Shown: positions 25,377-33,256 of the stretch, piece by piece
Layout: the number at the start of each line of letters is the position of its first letter
Position numbering within the stretch: the first letter of the stretch is position 1
From: JAGVWJ01 sp964588555
Lineage (GTDB): Archaea > Micrarchaeota > Micrarchaeia > Anstonellales > Bilamarchaeaceae
Reading direction: 5' to 3'
Length of the DNA: 64,000 nt
Assembly: GCA_964588555.1 (NCBI GenBank)
Contig: CAZPPT010000001.1
Location: 62,001-126,000 of the forward strand
Made by a program: the position numbers and the translations under genes
The notes under the pieces: generated by a model
Databases searched by the model: none
What the model was told of the DNA's origin: nothing
The model's input: only the letters and a program-made list of their open reading frames with translations

Positions 25377-26757
25377 ATGATAACCCATAAAACTGTTTTT
25401 GGACATAGGAAAAGTAGGCCGCATAAGACGCGGCATTCTTTTGGACCGCTTTCACGCGCAGGCGGAATTCTTCCTCAGTTTCCCGCGTACCAAGCCCAAG
25501 GCGTTCGCCAAGGCCTTCAAGAAGCATGCTCCCGGTGGCCTTGAGCGCATCCTGCGAATGGTCATGCTGGAAAACCGGCCTGAATGCGCCACCCGTATTT
25601 TGGGCAATTTCAACAACGCGCCTGATTTCGTAGTTCAGTTTCCGTTTCCGGTCATAGCGCGTAAGGCGCTTCTGGACGACCATGCAATCGATGCTTGCCA
25701 TGTCCCCCGGATCAATCCCGAAGGACGTAAGGCGTTTTTGCGCCTCATCGACGCTTTGTGCATGCATGGTTGCATAGCTGCCGCGCGCCTGGCCTGCAAG
25801 GAGCACCTCAAAAAGGGCGCGGGCTTCCTCGCGGTTGCGGATTTCCCCGACAATCATCCGGTCCGGCCGCATCCTGAACGAGTCATACACAAGGTCTTCA
25901 AGCGAAATGCCCATGTCACGGTTTGCAACAAGGCGGACCGTATGCGGGTGCAGTATGTTTATTTCAGGGGTTTCTTCGGTTATAAGGACCCGCTCGGTAA
26001 GCGGCACAAAACTAAAAAGCGCATTAAGCATCGAGGTCTTGCCGCTTGCGGTATTGCCCGCAAGCAAAAGCGAGCTGTCGCTTTGGAGGATGAGGGACAG
26101 GTAGGCAAGCGCTTCGGGGCTTATGGTCTTGTTCTCACACAGCTGGTAGGGGGAAAAGGGCGTTTCCCTGAAGCGCCGTATGGTGATTTCGCCGGCACTG
26201 ACGGGCGGCAGGGATGCATGAAGGCGGTCGCCATTTGGAAGCATCGCGTCAAGGCGCGGGTTTTGGAGCGTGATGCGCCTTCCGATCGAATGCGCCATTT
26301 TGTTCACCACGTCTGCAATCGCCGCCTCGCTTGTGAAACGTGCGTTTACCTCTTGCCAACCTGCATTGCGCACATACACGTACGCAGGCTTGTTGATGCC
26401 TATGATGCTGATTTCCTCAATTGCGGGGTCTACCAGAAGCTCGTCGATAAAGCAAAAGCCGTAGATATGCATGGAGGCGACCCTTCCAAGGTATTCGGCC
26501 TGCCCGCTATCGATATAAATACGGTTTACGTGTGCATAGTCCTCAATAAGTTTTTTGATAAGTACGAGGCTTTCCTCGCGATCCTTTACTGACTGGTGCC
26601 TCGTCCTTTCGCGAAACGCATCGTCAACCGCGCTTATAAGGGACTGTTCTTCGCTGCTGAGTGCAGGAAGGGAAATCTTATACGTTCCCGTAGGCGTAAT
26701 GCACCACCCGAATGCAGCCGGATCATGCCCTAAAGACGGCCGTATGCCACCATCCAT
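25363..26757 (-). CDS. VirB11/FlaI-type secretion ATPase
   Basis: About 464 residues from the ATG at 26757. This powers pilus assembly with the TadC-like partner downstream. Walker A is GNTASGKT (residues 234-241), followed by the acidic Asp-box region VLITEETPEINI, the Walker B-like MIVGEIRNREEA, and the His box YATMHAQSVDEA. I prefer 26757 because a TATA box lies about 34 bases upstream (26787-26795) and an upstream frame would run back into the divergent gene. The N-terminal extension of about 190 residues is typical of archaeal pilus ATPases. Confidence 0.88.
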   Translation of the reverse strand: MDGGIRPSLGHDPAAFGWCITPTGTYKISLPALSSEEQSLISAVDDAFRERTRHQSVKDREESLVLIKKLIEDYAHVNRIYIDSGQAEYLGRVASMHIYGFCFIDELLVDPAIEEISIIGINKPAYVYVRNAGWQEVNARFTSEAAIADVVNKMAHSIGRRITLQNPRLDAMLPNGDRLHASLPPVSAGEITIRRFRETPFSPYQLCENKTISPEALAYLSLILQSDSSLLLAGNTASGKTSMLNALFSFVPLTERVLITEETPEINILHPHTVRLVANRDMGISLEDLVYDSFRMRPDRMIVGEIRNREEARALFEVLLAGQARGSYATMHAQSVDEAQKRLTSFGIDPGDMASIDCMVVQKRLTRYDRKRKLNYEIRRVVEIAQNTGGAFRPVFQHDHSQDALKATGSMLLEGLGERLGLGTRETEEEFRLRVKAVQKNAASYAAYFSYVQKQFYGLSYESP

Positions 26758-26786
26758 GAGCTCACAAAAGCATTGTATACCGTCTT

Positions 26787-26795
26787 GTTTAAAAG
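26787..26795 (-). promoter_or_regulatory. TATA box of the pilus ATPase gene
   Basis: On the minus strand this reads cttttaaac, centred about 34 bases before the ATG at 26757. It supports that start over the longer frame. Confidence 0.4.
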
Positions 26796-26882
26796 CAGTC
26801 GCAGCTGCAAAGGGTACGAAATGCGTGAAAAAAAATTCACTAATTTTAAAAATGGTGCCCCTTATACTTCTCTTTGAAAGCC

Positions 26883-27557
26883 ATGATACGCGAGGACTAC
26901 CTGAGTGACAGGACGTTTGTGCCAAAACTGGCAGATGCCGTTTTTGATCATACGCGGCCAAGAAATGCCATGCCTAAAAGAACGGCAATCCTCGTACTTG
27001 ACATGCAGGAATATTTTCTTGACCCGCGATCGCATGCGTTTGTCCCGTCTGGAAACCATGTTCTTGAGAACATACGGAAAATCCTTTTTTGTGCAAAAAA
27101 ACAGGGGATGTATTCCGTCTATACGTATACGGCAGTAAGCCATACTGAAAACTGGGGCGCAATGGGGCGCTGGTGGCGCGATAAGATATATGCGGATACG
27201 GACGCTGCAAAAATTACCCCGTCCTTGCCAAAGGCGCTTGCGGATGCAGTCATAAGGAAGACGCAATACAGCGCATTCTTCGGTACGGATTTGGAACCGA
27301 TGCTGCGTACAAAGGGCATCACAAATGTAGTCATAACGGGAGTAATGACGCACCTTTGCTGTGATACGACCGCACGCGATGCATTCATGCGCGGCCTTGA
27401 CGTAGTGCTTCCCATTGATGCAACAGCAACCTATTCACGAAGCCTGCACCGTGGCTCGCTTGAGGCATTGGCGCACGGCTGCGCGGTAGTGACAACCACT
27501 GAGGAATTATGTAACCTAATAGATGATGCCCAATGCGCTATGACTCAATCATTATAG
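26883..27557 (+). CDS. Isochorismatase-like cysteine hydrolase
   Basis: About 224 residues. The catalytic triad of the isochorismatase/nicotinamidase fold is seen as D in ILVLDMQEYF, K in IRKTQYSAFFGT and C in MTHLCCDTTARDA, with the cis-peptide ITGVMTH. The reaction is hydrolysis of an amide or vinyl-ether bond; nicotinamidase is possible, but the metal-binding signature is not clear enough to say. The TTG at 26874 opens the frame, but ATG 26883 fits a TATA box near 26843-26852. The next gene overlaps it by 25 bases. Confidence 0.82.
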   Translation: MIREDYLSDRTFVPKLADAVFDHTRPRNAMPKRTAILVLDMQEYFLDPRSHAFVPSGNHVLENIRKILFCAKKQGMYSVYTYTAVSHTENWGAMGRWWRDKIYADTDAAKITPSLPKALADAVIRKTQYSAFFGTDLEPMLRTKGITNVVITGVMTHLCCDTTARDAFMRGLDVVLPIDATATYSRSLHRGSLEALAHGCAVVTTTEELCNLIDDAQCAMTQSL

Positions 27558-28330
27558 GTGGCGGGCCGGCAGGCATTGCAGCCGCGATACAGCTAAAGCG
27601 CATGGGATATACGGTACTCCTTTTGGAAAAAAGGATGCTTGGCGGCCTCTTAAATAATGCAGAACTGGTTGAAAATTACCCCGGCTTTCCAAAAGGCGTG
27701 GGGGGCAAAAAACTGGTGGGGCGCATGGTAGGGCATTTGAAGGCACAAAATATCAAATGGGCGCATGATGAGGTACGCGCCATCAAAAAGAAAAAATATG
27801 GATATTCAGTGCATACAAGGACTGCCGCGTACACGGCGCGTGCAGTCATTGTTGCAACGGGGACCGTCCCAAAAAAGACCGCAATTAATGGGAGCATTCC
27901 AAAACAGGATATTTTTTATGAGGTTGTTGACCTGCCGCCCATAAAAAACAGGATGGTCAGCATAATCGGAAGCGGGGACGTCGCATTTGATTATGCACTT
28001 ACGTGCGCAAAACATGCACGGGTCGAGATATATGCGCGCCATAAGGTGCGTGCCTTGCCGCTTCTTAAGAAACGCGCAGGGGCGCACCCGCATATAACCA
28101 TGTGCGCCAAAAACCGCATCCCAAAAGGCGATTACCTACTTGTCGCAATTGGCCGCAAGGCAAACCGGCAACTTATCAGGTCGCAACCCGCCCATAAACT
28201 TGAAAGAAACGGGCTGTTCCTTGCAGGGGATGCGCGGCGGCCTCGGTTTCGCCATACGGGCATTGCGGTCGGGGACGGGATTTGCGCAGCACTCAAGGTT
28301 GGGAGGTTTTTAGATGCTCACGGTACTTAA
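27533..28330 (+). CDS. Thioredoxin-reductase-like flavoprotein lacking the CxxC
   Basis: 265 residues, two-dinucleotide-binding FAD/NAD(P) fold. FAD-binding IIIGGGPAGIAAA is at residues 6-18, the second nucleotide site is SIIGSGDVAFDYA (GxGxxA-like), and the FAD-closing motif is LFLAGDARRP near 235. The family's redox pair CxxC is absent: the stretch where it would sit (KTAINGSIPK...) has none. It is also shorter than the usual 310-320 residues. It could be a ferredoxin-NADP-type reductase or a partner of the radical SAM protein that overlaps it by 17 bases. Confidence 0.75.
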   Translation: MRYDSIIIGGGPAGIAAAIQLKRMGYTVLLLEKRMLGGLLNNAELVENYPGFPKGVGGKKLVGRMVGHLKAQNIKWAHDEVRAIKKKKYGYSVHTRTAAYTARAVIVATGTVPKKTAINGSIPKQDIFYEVVDLPPIKNRMVSIIGSGDVAFDYALTCAKHARVEIYARHKVRALPLLKKRAGAHPHITMCAKNRIPKGDYLLVAIGRKANRQLIRSQPAHKLERNGLFLAGDARRPRFRHTGIAVGDGICAALKVGRFLDAHGT

Positions 28331-29237
28331 AAATTACGGAAACGACATCGCATCGGTGTGGGTCGCACGAACCAAGAGCGGCAAGCCGGTTGAGTTTGTC
28401 GAATCGTTTGACCCGCGCCTCCCGATAGAAAAAAAATGGGTACTTGTCGTATCGGTCATGGGGGGATGCCCCGTACGGTGCCTCATGTGCGATGCAGGGG
28501 GAAACTTCAGGGGCAACCTCTCGCAAGAAGAGATACTTGGCCAGGTCGAATTTATGGTACGAAGGCGCTTTAATTCAAACAGGATCAATACTGAAAAATG
28601 GAAAATCCAGTTTACGCGCATGGGAGAGCCGAGCTTTAACGATGCAGTGCTTGACGTCATTGAAATTTTGCCAAAAAAGTATGATGCGCCCGGCCTCATC
28701 CCTTCGGTTTCAACTATTGCGCCCGGGGGACGGGATGCGTTCTTTGAGCGCCTTCTAAGGATAAAGACTGAGTCCTACCAAGGCGGCAAATTCCAGATGC
28801 AGTTTTCAATACACACAAGCGATGAAAAGAAACGCGATGCGCTTATCCCGGTCAAAAAATGGGGTTTTGAGCAGGTTGCAGAATATGGGAAGCGGTTTTT
28901 CCGCCCTGGTGACCGTAAGATAACGCTTAATTTTGCTTCAATGCACGGCTATCCGATAGATGCACGGGTGCTTGCGGATGTCTTTGACCCGGCAGTATTC
29001 CTTGTAAAGATAACGCCCCTTAACCCAACGTATAAGGCAATTGAGAACGGCCTCCAGAGCGGCCTTGTAGATACGGTACAACCGCTTAATGAAACGGTTG
29101 CCGGGCTTAGGTCATATGGATTTGATACGATCGTAAGCATAGGCGCGCTTGAGGAAAATGCGATCAAAAGCAACTGCGGCCAGTATGTCGAGGCACTAAA
29201 AAAAGAAAAGAAAAAGGGCGAAAAATTACTGGTCTGA
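28314..29237 (+). CDS. RlmN-like radical SAM enzyme
   Basis: 307 residues. The 4Fe-4S site is CPVRCLMC (C-x3-C-x2-C, residues 53-60), the spacing of RlmN/Cfr-like methyl synthases as well as many other radical SAM enzymes. The flanking FTRMGEPSFN matches the RlmN SAM-binding loop (MGEP). A near-C-terminal Cys occurs in SNCGQY, which would be the methyl-carrying cysteine of the RlmN mechanism. The substrate could be 23S rRNA, tRNA or something else. It is coupled to the flavoprotein gene, a likely electron source. Confidence 0.72.
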   Translation: MLTVLKNYGNDIASVWVARTKSGKPVEFVESFDPRLPIEKKWVLVVSVMGGCPVRCLMCDAGGNFRGNLSQEEILGQVEFMVRRRFNSNRINTEKWKIQFTRMGEPSFNDAVLDVIEILPKKYDAPGLIPSVSTIAPGGRDAFFERLLRIKTESYQGGKFQMQFSIHTSDEKKRDALIPVKKWGFEQVAEYGKRFFRPGDRKITLNFASMHGYPIDARVLADVFDPAVFLVKITPLNPTYKAIENGLQSGLVDTVQPLNETVAGLRSYGFDTIVSIGALEENAIKSNCGQYVEALKKEKKKGEKLLV

Positions 29238-29363
29238 CCGCTCAGATGAGCTGCCGCCTGATTGTTCGCCGCCCTTTCGTGCAGCCTCACGCCGTTTCTC
29301 TTCTTCCATGCTTGTAAATCCCCGCTTTTCCTTTCCTCTTGTTTCCTCACGTTCGTCTGCCAT
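29226..29363 (-). CDS. Small KGG-motif stress-type protein
   Basis: 45 residues, read from ATG 29363 to TAA 29226, convergent with and overlapping the radical SAM gene by 12 bases. The core RGFTSMEEEKRREAARKGG is the KGG motif of GsiB/Con-10-like, stress-induced proteins (GFxSMxxxKxxEIAxKGG), flanked by charged and Ser/Gly-rich, probably disordered ends. Such proteins protect against desiccation or similar stress. A Shine-Dalgarno-like gaggtg lies a few bases upstream of the start, and a TATA box (minus strand tttttatat, about 29409-29420) about 50 bases upstream. Confidence 0.72.
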   Translation of the reverse strand: MADEREETRGKEKRGFTSMEEEKRREAARKGGEQSGGSSSERSDQ

Positions 29364-29435
29364 AGGTTTCACCTCAGTTAATTTGCTGTCCTGAAGTGGC
29401 TACGGATACCATATAAAAAATATAGGGGGCAAAAA

Positions 29436-29450
29436 TTGCCAAAATGGCAA
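29436..29450. promoter_or_regulatory. Palindrome upstream of the KGG gene
   Basis: ttgcca-aaa-tggcaa is a perfect 6-bp inverted repeat just upstream of the KGG gene TATA box. It could be an operator for a dimeric regulator. The rest of the 192-base gap between the KGG gene and the dehydrogenase gene shows only A+T-rich promoter-like sequence. Confidence 0.4.
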
Positions 29451-29555
29451 AAGAAACGGTATTTTTTTAGGCTGACGTGGTTAATTGCAGTAAGCATGGT
29501 GTACCATTAGGATGAAAAGCGTACCAATAATAAGCTAATCCATTATGATATTTTC

Positions 29556-30821
29556 ATGAACATCACGATAGTTGGCACCGGATATGTCGGGCTTGTAAGT
29601 GGTGCATGCTTTGCGGAACTCGGCCATACGGTCACATGTGTTGATATAGATAAACGAAAGGTTGAATTGATCAATTCAGGAAATGCGCCCATATTTGAGC
29701 CTGGCCTGGATGAACTTTTGAAAAGGCACGTCGGAAAAACGCTCCGTGCTACGGCAGAGCTATCAGGAAAGGCCGATGCCATTTTTATCTGTGTCGGAAC
29801 GCCTTCGCGTGAGGACGGATCAACTGATCTTAAATACATAGAAGGCGCAGCACGCGACATCGGGCGTGCGATTAAGACAAAGAAAAACTATTGCGTTGTT
29901 GTGGTGAAGAGCACGGTACCTCCCGGAACTACGGAGCGCGTTAAGGAAATTATTGAAACCGAAAGCGCTAAGGGCGCGGGAAGAGATTTTGGCGTTGCTA
30001 TGAACCCTGAGTTTCTCCCAGAAGGAAACGCAATTAATGATTTTATGAAACCTGATCGAACTGTTATCGGGGCGCTTGATGACAAGTCGTTTGAGGCAGT
30101 AAGCGCGCTTTATAAAACGATTAATGCGCCGGTCATCCGGACGGATGTGCGCACTGCCGAGATGATTAAGTACACGAGTAATGCCCTCCTTGCTACCAAA
30201 ATCAGTTTTTCCAATGAAATTGGCAACATCTGCAAGGCACTTGGCATTGATGTGTACGAAGTAATGCGATCAGTTGGCATGGACAAGCGGATCGGCCCGT
30301 ATTTCTTGAACGCTGGTTTGGGTTATGGGGGCTCGTGCTTCCGGAAAGATGTCCAATCGCTCATCCATACTGCAAAAGAGAACGGTGTTGATGCAAAGAT
30401 TATTCGCGCTGTCGAGGAAACAAACGAAAAACAACCACTCAAAATTATCGAACTCGCAAAAAAGAAATTAGGTTTGTTAAAAAACAAAAAAATAACGGTG
30501 CTCGGCCTTGCGTTCAAGCCAAATAGCGACGACATGCGCGAAGCTCCGAGTATTAAAATTATTAATGCACTTGTACGCGAAGGCGCGATAATTAAGGCAT
30601 ACGACCCAAAGGCAAACGAGAACGCAAAAAAGATAATTGGAAATAAAATTGAATACGCGACAACATTAAATGAGGCGCTCGAGTTCGCACCGATTATATT
30701 CATACTTACGGAATGGGACGCGTTTAAGGACGAGAAACTATACAACGGAAAAACTGTTTTTGACGGACGAAAGGCACTGGATAAGCGCACTGGCTCGGGG
30801 TATGAGGGTGTGTGCTGGTAA
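29556..30821 (+). CDS. UDP-glucose 6-dehydrogenase-like enzyme
   Basis: 421-residue UDP-glucose/GDP-mannose dehydrogenase. The NAD-binding GTGYVG is at 7-12, the catalytic cysteine is C261 in GGSCFRKD, and the middle helices (RTAEMIKYTSNALLATKISF) match the family. Closest in pattern to UDP-glucose dehydrogenases (TuaD/Ugd), making UDP-glucuronate, which also feeds the UDP-xylose synthase at 61121. A second, more WecC-like dehydrogenase is at 47160. The following gene starts on the last base of the stop. Confidence 0.92.
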   Translation: MNITIVGTGYVGLVSGACFAELGHTVTCVDIDKRKVELINSGNAPIFEPGLDELLKRHVGKTLRATAELSGKADAIFICVGTPSREDGSTDLKYIEGAARDIGRAIKTKKNYCVVVVKSTVPPGTTERVKEIIETESAKGAGRDFGVAMNPEFLPEGNAINDFMKPDRTVIGALDDKSFEAVSALYKTINAPVIRTDVRTAEMIKYTSNALLATKISFSNEIGNICKALGIDVYEVMRSVGMDKRIGPYFLNAGLGYGGSCFRKDVQSLIHTAKENGVDAKIIRAVEETNEKQPLKIIELAKKKLGLLKNKKITVLGLAFKPNSDDMREAPSIKIINALVREGAIIKAYDPKANENAKKIIGNKIEYATTLNEALEFAPIIFILTEWDAFKDEKLYNGKTVFDGRKALDKRTGSGYEGVCW

Positions 30822-31768
30822 TGCCGCCGACTCCGCGACCAATAAGAAAGGATGAAGAAGAAACTGGCTACCCGAAGGGATGGGCATATGTCACGAACCC
30901 GGGGCAGGCTTACGAGTATCTACGGGGGCTTTGGAATTCGCCACTTGATGCGGTCCGACAGCGGCCATTTTTCGTTAAGGAAGCACCAGCAGTAGATAAA
31001 GAAGCACTTGACAGGCTTGCGACACAAGCTGTTAAAGTGCCTTCTCGATATATTGAACCGGCACTGGACGTTGTTTATGGGATTCTACCTGAAGAAGTAA
31101 AGAAAACAATAGAACGGTTCCCCCCATATATAGTTGTAATGCCTAAGGAATTTTTTGAGGTGCTTGGTAAGACAAAGCCCGGCACAAGTTTTGGAGACAG
31201 TGCCTTTTATTCGAATACGGACGGGACGTTTCTTGGCATCTGGAAGGACTTCAAAAGCAATGTAGTTTTTTTACGCCAAGACAAGTATGAAGAAGGAAAA
31301 CGAAACCCTTCACTTATGGCGGGATTACTTGGCCATGAAATACTCCATTATGCCGAAGCGATATCCAACCCCCGGGAACATAATGACAACCATGGACTTC
31401 ATGAGGGCATAACTGAGTATTTGGCAAAAAAATATACCTGCAATAGGGGGTATAATGCAGTTAGGGAGGAAGGGGTCTACATACTTGAAACGCAGATGGC
31501 ACAGGTTTTTGCCAGGTTGGCGGGGGAAGAAGAACTCAAACATGCATATTTTACGGGTGATTTTTCAAAAATAAAGGCGGCAGTGAACCGAGCTGGCGGT
31601 TTTGGAACATGGGAAAAGCTAACTGATCCGATTGCAAAAACGGGAAATGATTACGATCAGGAAAAATATGACCGCGTATTTGCTATTTTGAAAAGGGTGG
31701 TGGAAAACGCGGGGATAGACAAGAGTGAGTTGGAAGCGGAGCTACGAAATATGGGAAAAATAAGGTAA
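30821..31768 (+). CDS. HExxH metallopeptidase-like protein
   Basis: About 315 residues. The zinc motif HEILH is at 172-176 and the third ligand is in the downstream HEGITEYLA (194-202), a gluzincin arrangement. There is no signal peptide or membrane segment, so it may act inside the cell. I chose ATG 30821, which overlaps the dehydrogenase stop by one base (TAATG); an in-frame GTG three codons earlier is possible. No further domains are visible and I do not recognise the family. Confidence 0.65.
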   Translation: MPPTPRPIRKDEEETGYPKGWAYVTNPGQAYEYLRGLWNSPLDAVRQRPFFVKEAPAVDKEALDRLATQAVKVPSRYIEPALDVVYGILPEEVKKTIERFPPYIVVMPKEFFEVLGKTKPGTSFGDSAFYSNTDGTFLGIWKDFKSNVVFLRQDKYEEGKRNPSLMAGLLGHEILHYAEAISNPREHNDNHGLHEGITEYLAKKYTCNRGYNAVREEGVYILETQMAQVFARLAGEEELKHAYFTGDFSKIKAAVNRAGGFGTWEKLTDPIAKTGNDYDQEKYDRVFAILKRVVENAGIDKSELEAELRNMGKIR

Positions 31769-31813
31769 ATCAAACCTCTTCTTCACCAGAACAGGATTAG
31801 GCAGTTTCACTAA

Positions 31814-31884
31814 TTGGAAAATATGACCGTTATTATGGCCTTAAAGTTGGAAAATATGACCGTTATAATGGCCATATTTTCCAA
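31814..31884. repeat. Direct repeat plus 12-bp inverted repeat before an ATPase gene
   Basis: A 27-base unit beginning ttggaaaatatgaccgtta occurs at 31814-31840 and again, with one mismatch, at 31847-31873. The second copy is followed by an inverted copy, so ttggaaaatatg (31847-31858) and catattttccaa (31873-31884) form perfect 12-bp arms. A TATA box (about 31887-31895) follows at once. The arrangement looks like a multi-site operator for regulation of the ATPase gene. Confidence 0.75.
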
Positions 31885-31886
31885 AC

Positions 31887-31895
31887 ATTTAAAAA
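31887..31895 (+). promoter_or_regulatory. TATA box of the DUF4143-type ATPase gene
   Basis: atttaaaaa lies about 26 bases before the ATG at 31917, next to the palindrome, so repressor binding at the palindrome would block promoter access. Confidence 0.5.
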
Positions 31896-31916
31896 GAGTG
31901 ACTGTAATATGAGCGT

Positions 31917-33140
31917 ATGGAAATTGAACGTCAAAATCCCCATTGGGCAGAGGATTTTCTCTATCCCTATGAAAAAAAGAGGGAACTGTTTGAAAAAATA
32001 ATGAGTTCAATAAATAGCGGCCTCATCACTGCGGTGTATGGATTACGGCGGGTGGGAAAGTCAATACTTATGAAACAATGCATAAGCGACCTTATTAGGC
32101 GGGGAATCGAACGGGAGAAAATTTTTTATTTTTCGTTTGACGAGGGGAATGAGGATTTCTGGGAGGTCATACATGCGTATGAAAAAACCATTGGCAAAAG
32201 AATAGATAAGGCGTGCTATTTATTTCTTGACGAGATACAAAAAATAGAAGGCTGGAGAGCTAAAATAAAGAAATTGTATGATACTTCTGGGGCACATATT
32301 ACAGTTACCGGATCAAATTCATCACTCCTCCGGAAAGGGGGCGAGAGCTTAGCAGGAAGGATATATGAATTTTATATGCCTGAATTAAGCTTTAGTGAAT
32401 TTCTGTACTTTAAGGGAAAGGAAAATCTAATTGAAAGCTCGCTTAAGGAGGCAGTCGAACTTGCATTCTGGGAATACATTAAAAAACCATTTCCCGAACT
32501 CGTAGTAAACGAAAAACTAGAGTATAAGAGTTATACTAAGACGATTGCACGAAAAATCATATACGAGGACCTTCCACCAGTTTTTCAGATAGATGAGCCT
32601 GAATTGCTATTCACCATTTTTTCCCTCATCTCAAAAAATCCAGGTATGATTGTTGAATATAGTAGTCTTGCGTCAGATCTTGGAAGAAATAGAAAAACAA
32701 TAGCGGCATATTTGACCTATTTAAGATATGGGTTTGTAGTACGGCAACTGTTTAATTATTCGAAAAATGCACTCACTTCTGAAAAAAAACTAAAAAAATT
32801 TTATCCGTCTCTTGCATGCTTTGTTGAGTCTGATGAATCAAAAGTGGTTGAAACGCTTGTTGCACAAGTATTAAAACCCCGTTTTTTCTGGAACTATAAA
32901 AATAGGTACGAAGTAGATTTTATTATTGAGGAGCCGTTCATCGGATTTGAGGTAAAGTATGCAAATCGGATCTTAGCAGAAGATACTGAAGGCCTAAAAC
33001 AATTTAACTCGGCATATCCAAAAGCAAAAACATATATGGTCACAAAAAAGACAGAACAGAACCACATTCATTATTTTGATTTAGAACAATTCCTTAAAAA
33101 AAATAATATTGAAAGAAACAAGCTTGAAAATGTGTTATGA
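31917..33140 (+). CDS. AAA-family ATPase with DUF4143-type C-terminal domain
   Basis: 407 residues. The N-terminal P-loop is YGLRRVGKS (41-49) and the Walker B is CYLFLDEIQKIEGW. Sensor-like VTGSNSSLLR and the LSFSEFL segment follow, then a C-terminal winged-helix and a nuclease-like end (YEVDFIIEEPFIGFEVKY) typical of DUF4143 proteins. Their function is not settled; they are frequent in archaea and may be regulatory or toxin-like. It is autonomous, with its own repeat-rich promoter region. Confidence 0.85.
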   Translation: MEIERQNPHWAEDFLYPYEKKRELFEKIMSSINSGLITAVYGLRRVGKSILMKQCISDLIRRGIEREKIFYFSFDEGNEDFWEVIHAYEKTIGKRIDKACYLFLDEIQKIEGWRAKIKKLYDTSGAHITVTGSNSSLLRKGGESLAGRIYEFYMPELSFSEFLYFKGKENLIESSLKEAVELAFWEYIKKPFPELVVNEKLEYKSYTKTIARKIIYEDLPPVFQIDEPELLFTIFSLISKNPGMIVEYSSLASDLGRNRKTIAAYLTYLRYGFVVRQLFNYSKNALTSEKKLKKFYPSLACFVESDESKVVETLVAQVLKPRFFWNYKNRYEVDFIIEEPFIGFEVKYANRILAEDTEGLKQFNSAYPKAKTYMVTKKTEQNHIHYFDLEQFLKKNNIERNKLENVL

Positions 33141-33146
33141 AATCAA

Positions 33147-33256
33147 TGTGACCGAAGGGACCCCGCAGCAAGCTGGCGGAGTATGCTCCATTCGGTCACA
33201 ACTTTGAAAAACTGGGTTTCGTTGCAAGCAACGGGGTATGAACCCAGTTTTTCAAA
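33147..33256. other. Two strong hairpins between convergent genes
   Basis: Hairpin 1: tgtgaccgaa (33147-33156) with ttcggtcaca (33191-33200), 10 bp around a 34-base loop. Hairpin 2: tttgaaaaactgggtt (33203-33218) with aacccagtttttcaaa (33241-33256), 16 perfect base pairs, with an inner cgttgc/gcaacg hairpin. They fill nearly the whole 116-base space between the ATPase stop and the glycosyltransferase stop. They could end transcription from both sides, or be the remains of a mobile element. Confidence 0.65.

Noticed and set aside
25399..26592. 397-codon open frame on the plus strand opposite the pilus ATPase gene
   Set aside because: It is fully antisense to an ATPase with intact motifs, and its product has no domain. 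Long antisense frames arise easily in this composition.
27533..28330. Functional thioredoxin reductase
   Set aside because: The FAD and NAD(P) folds are there but the CxxC redox pair is missing and the protein is short, so the classical reaction cannot be claimed.
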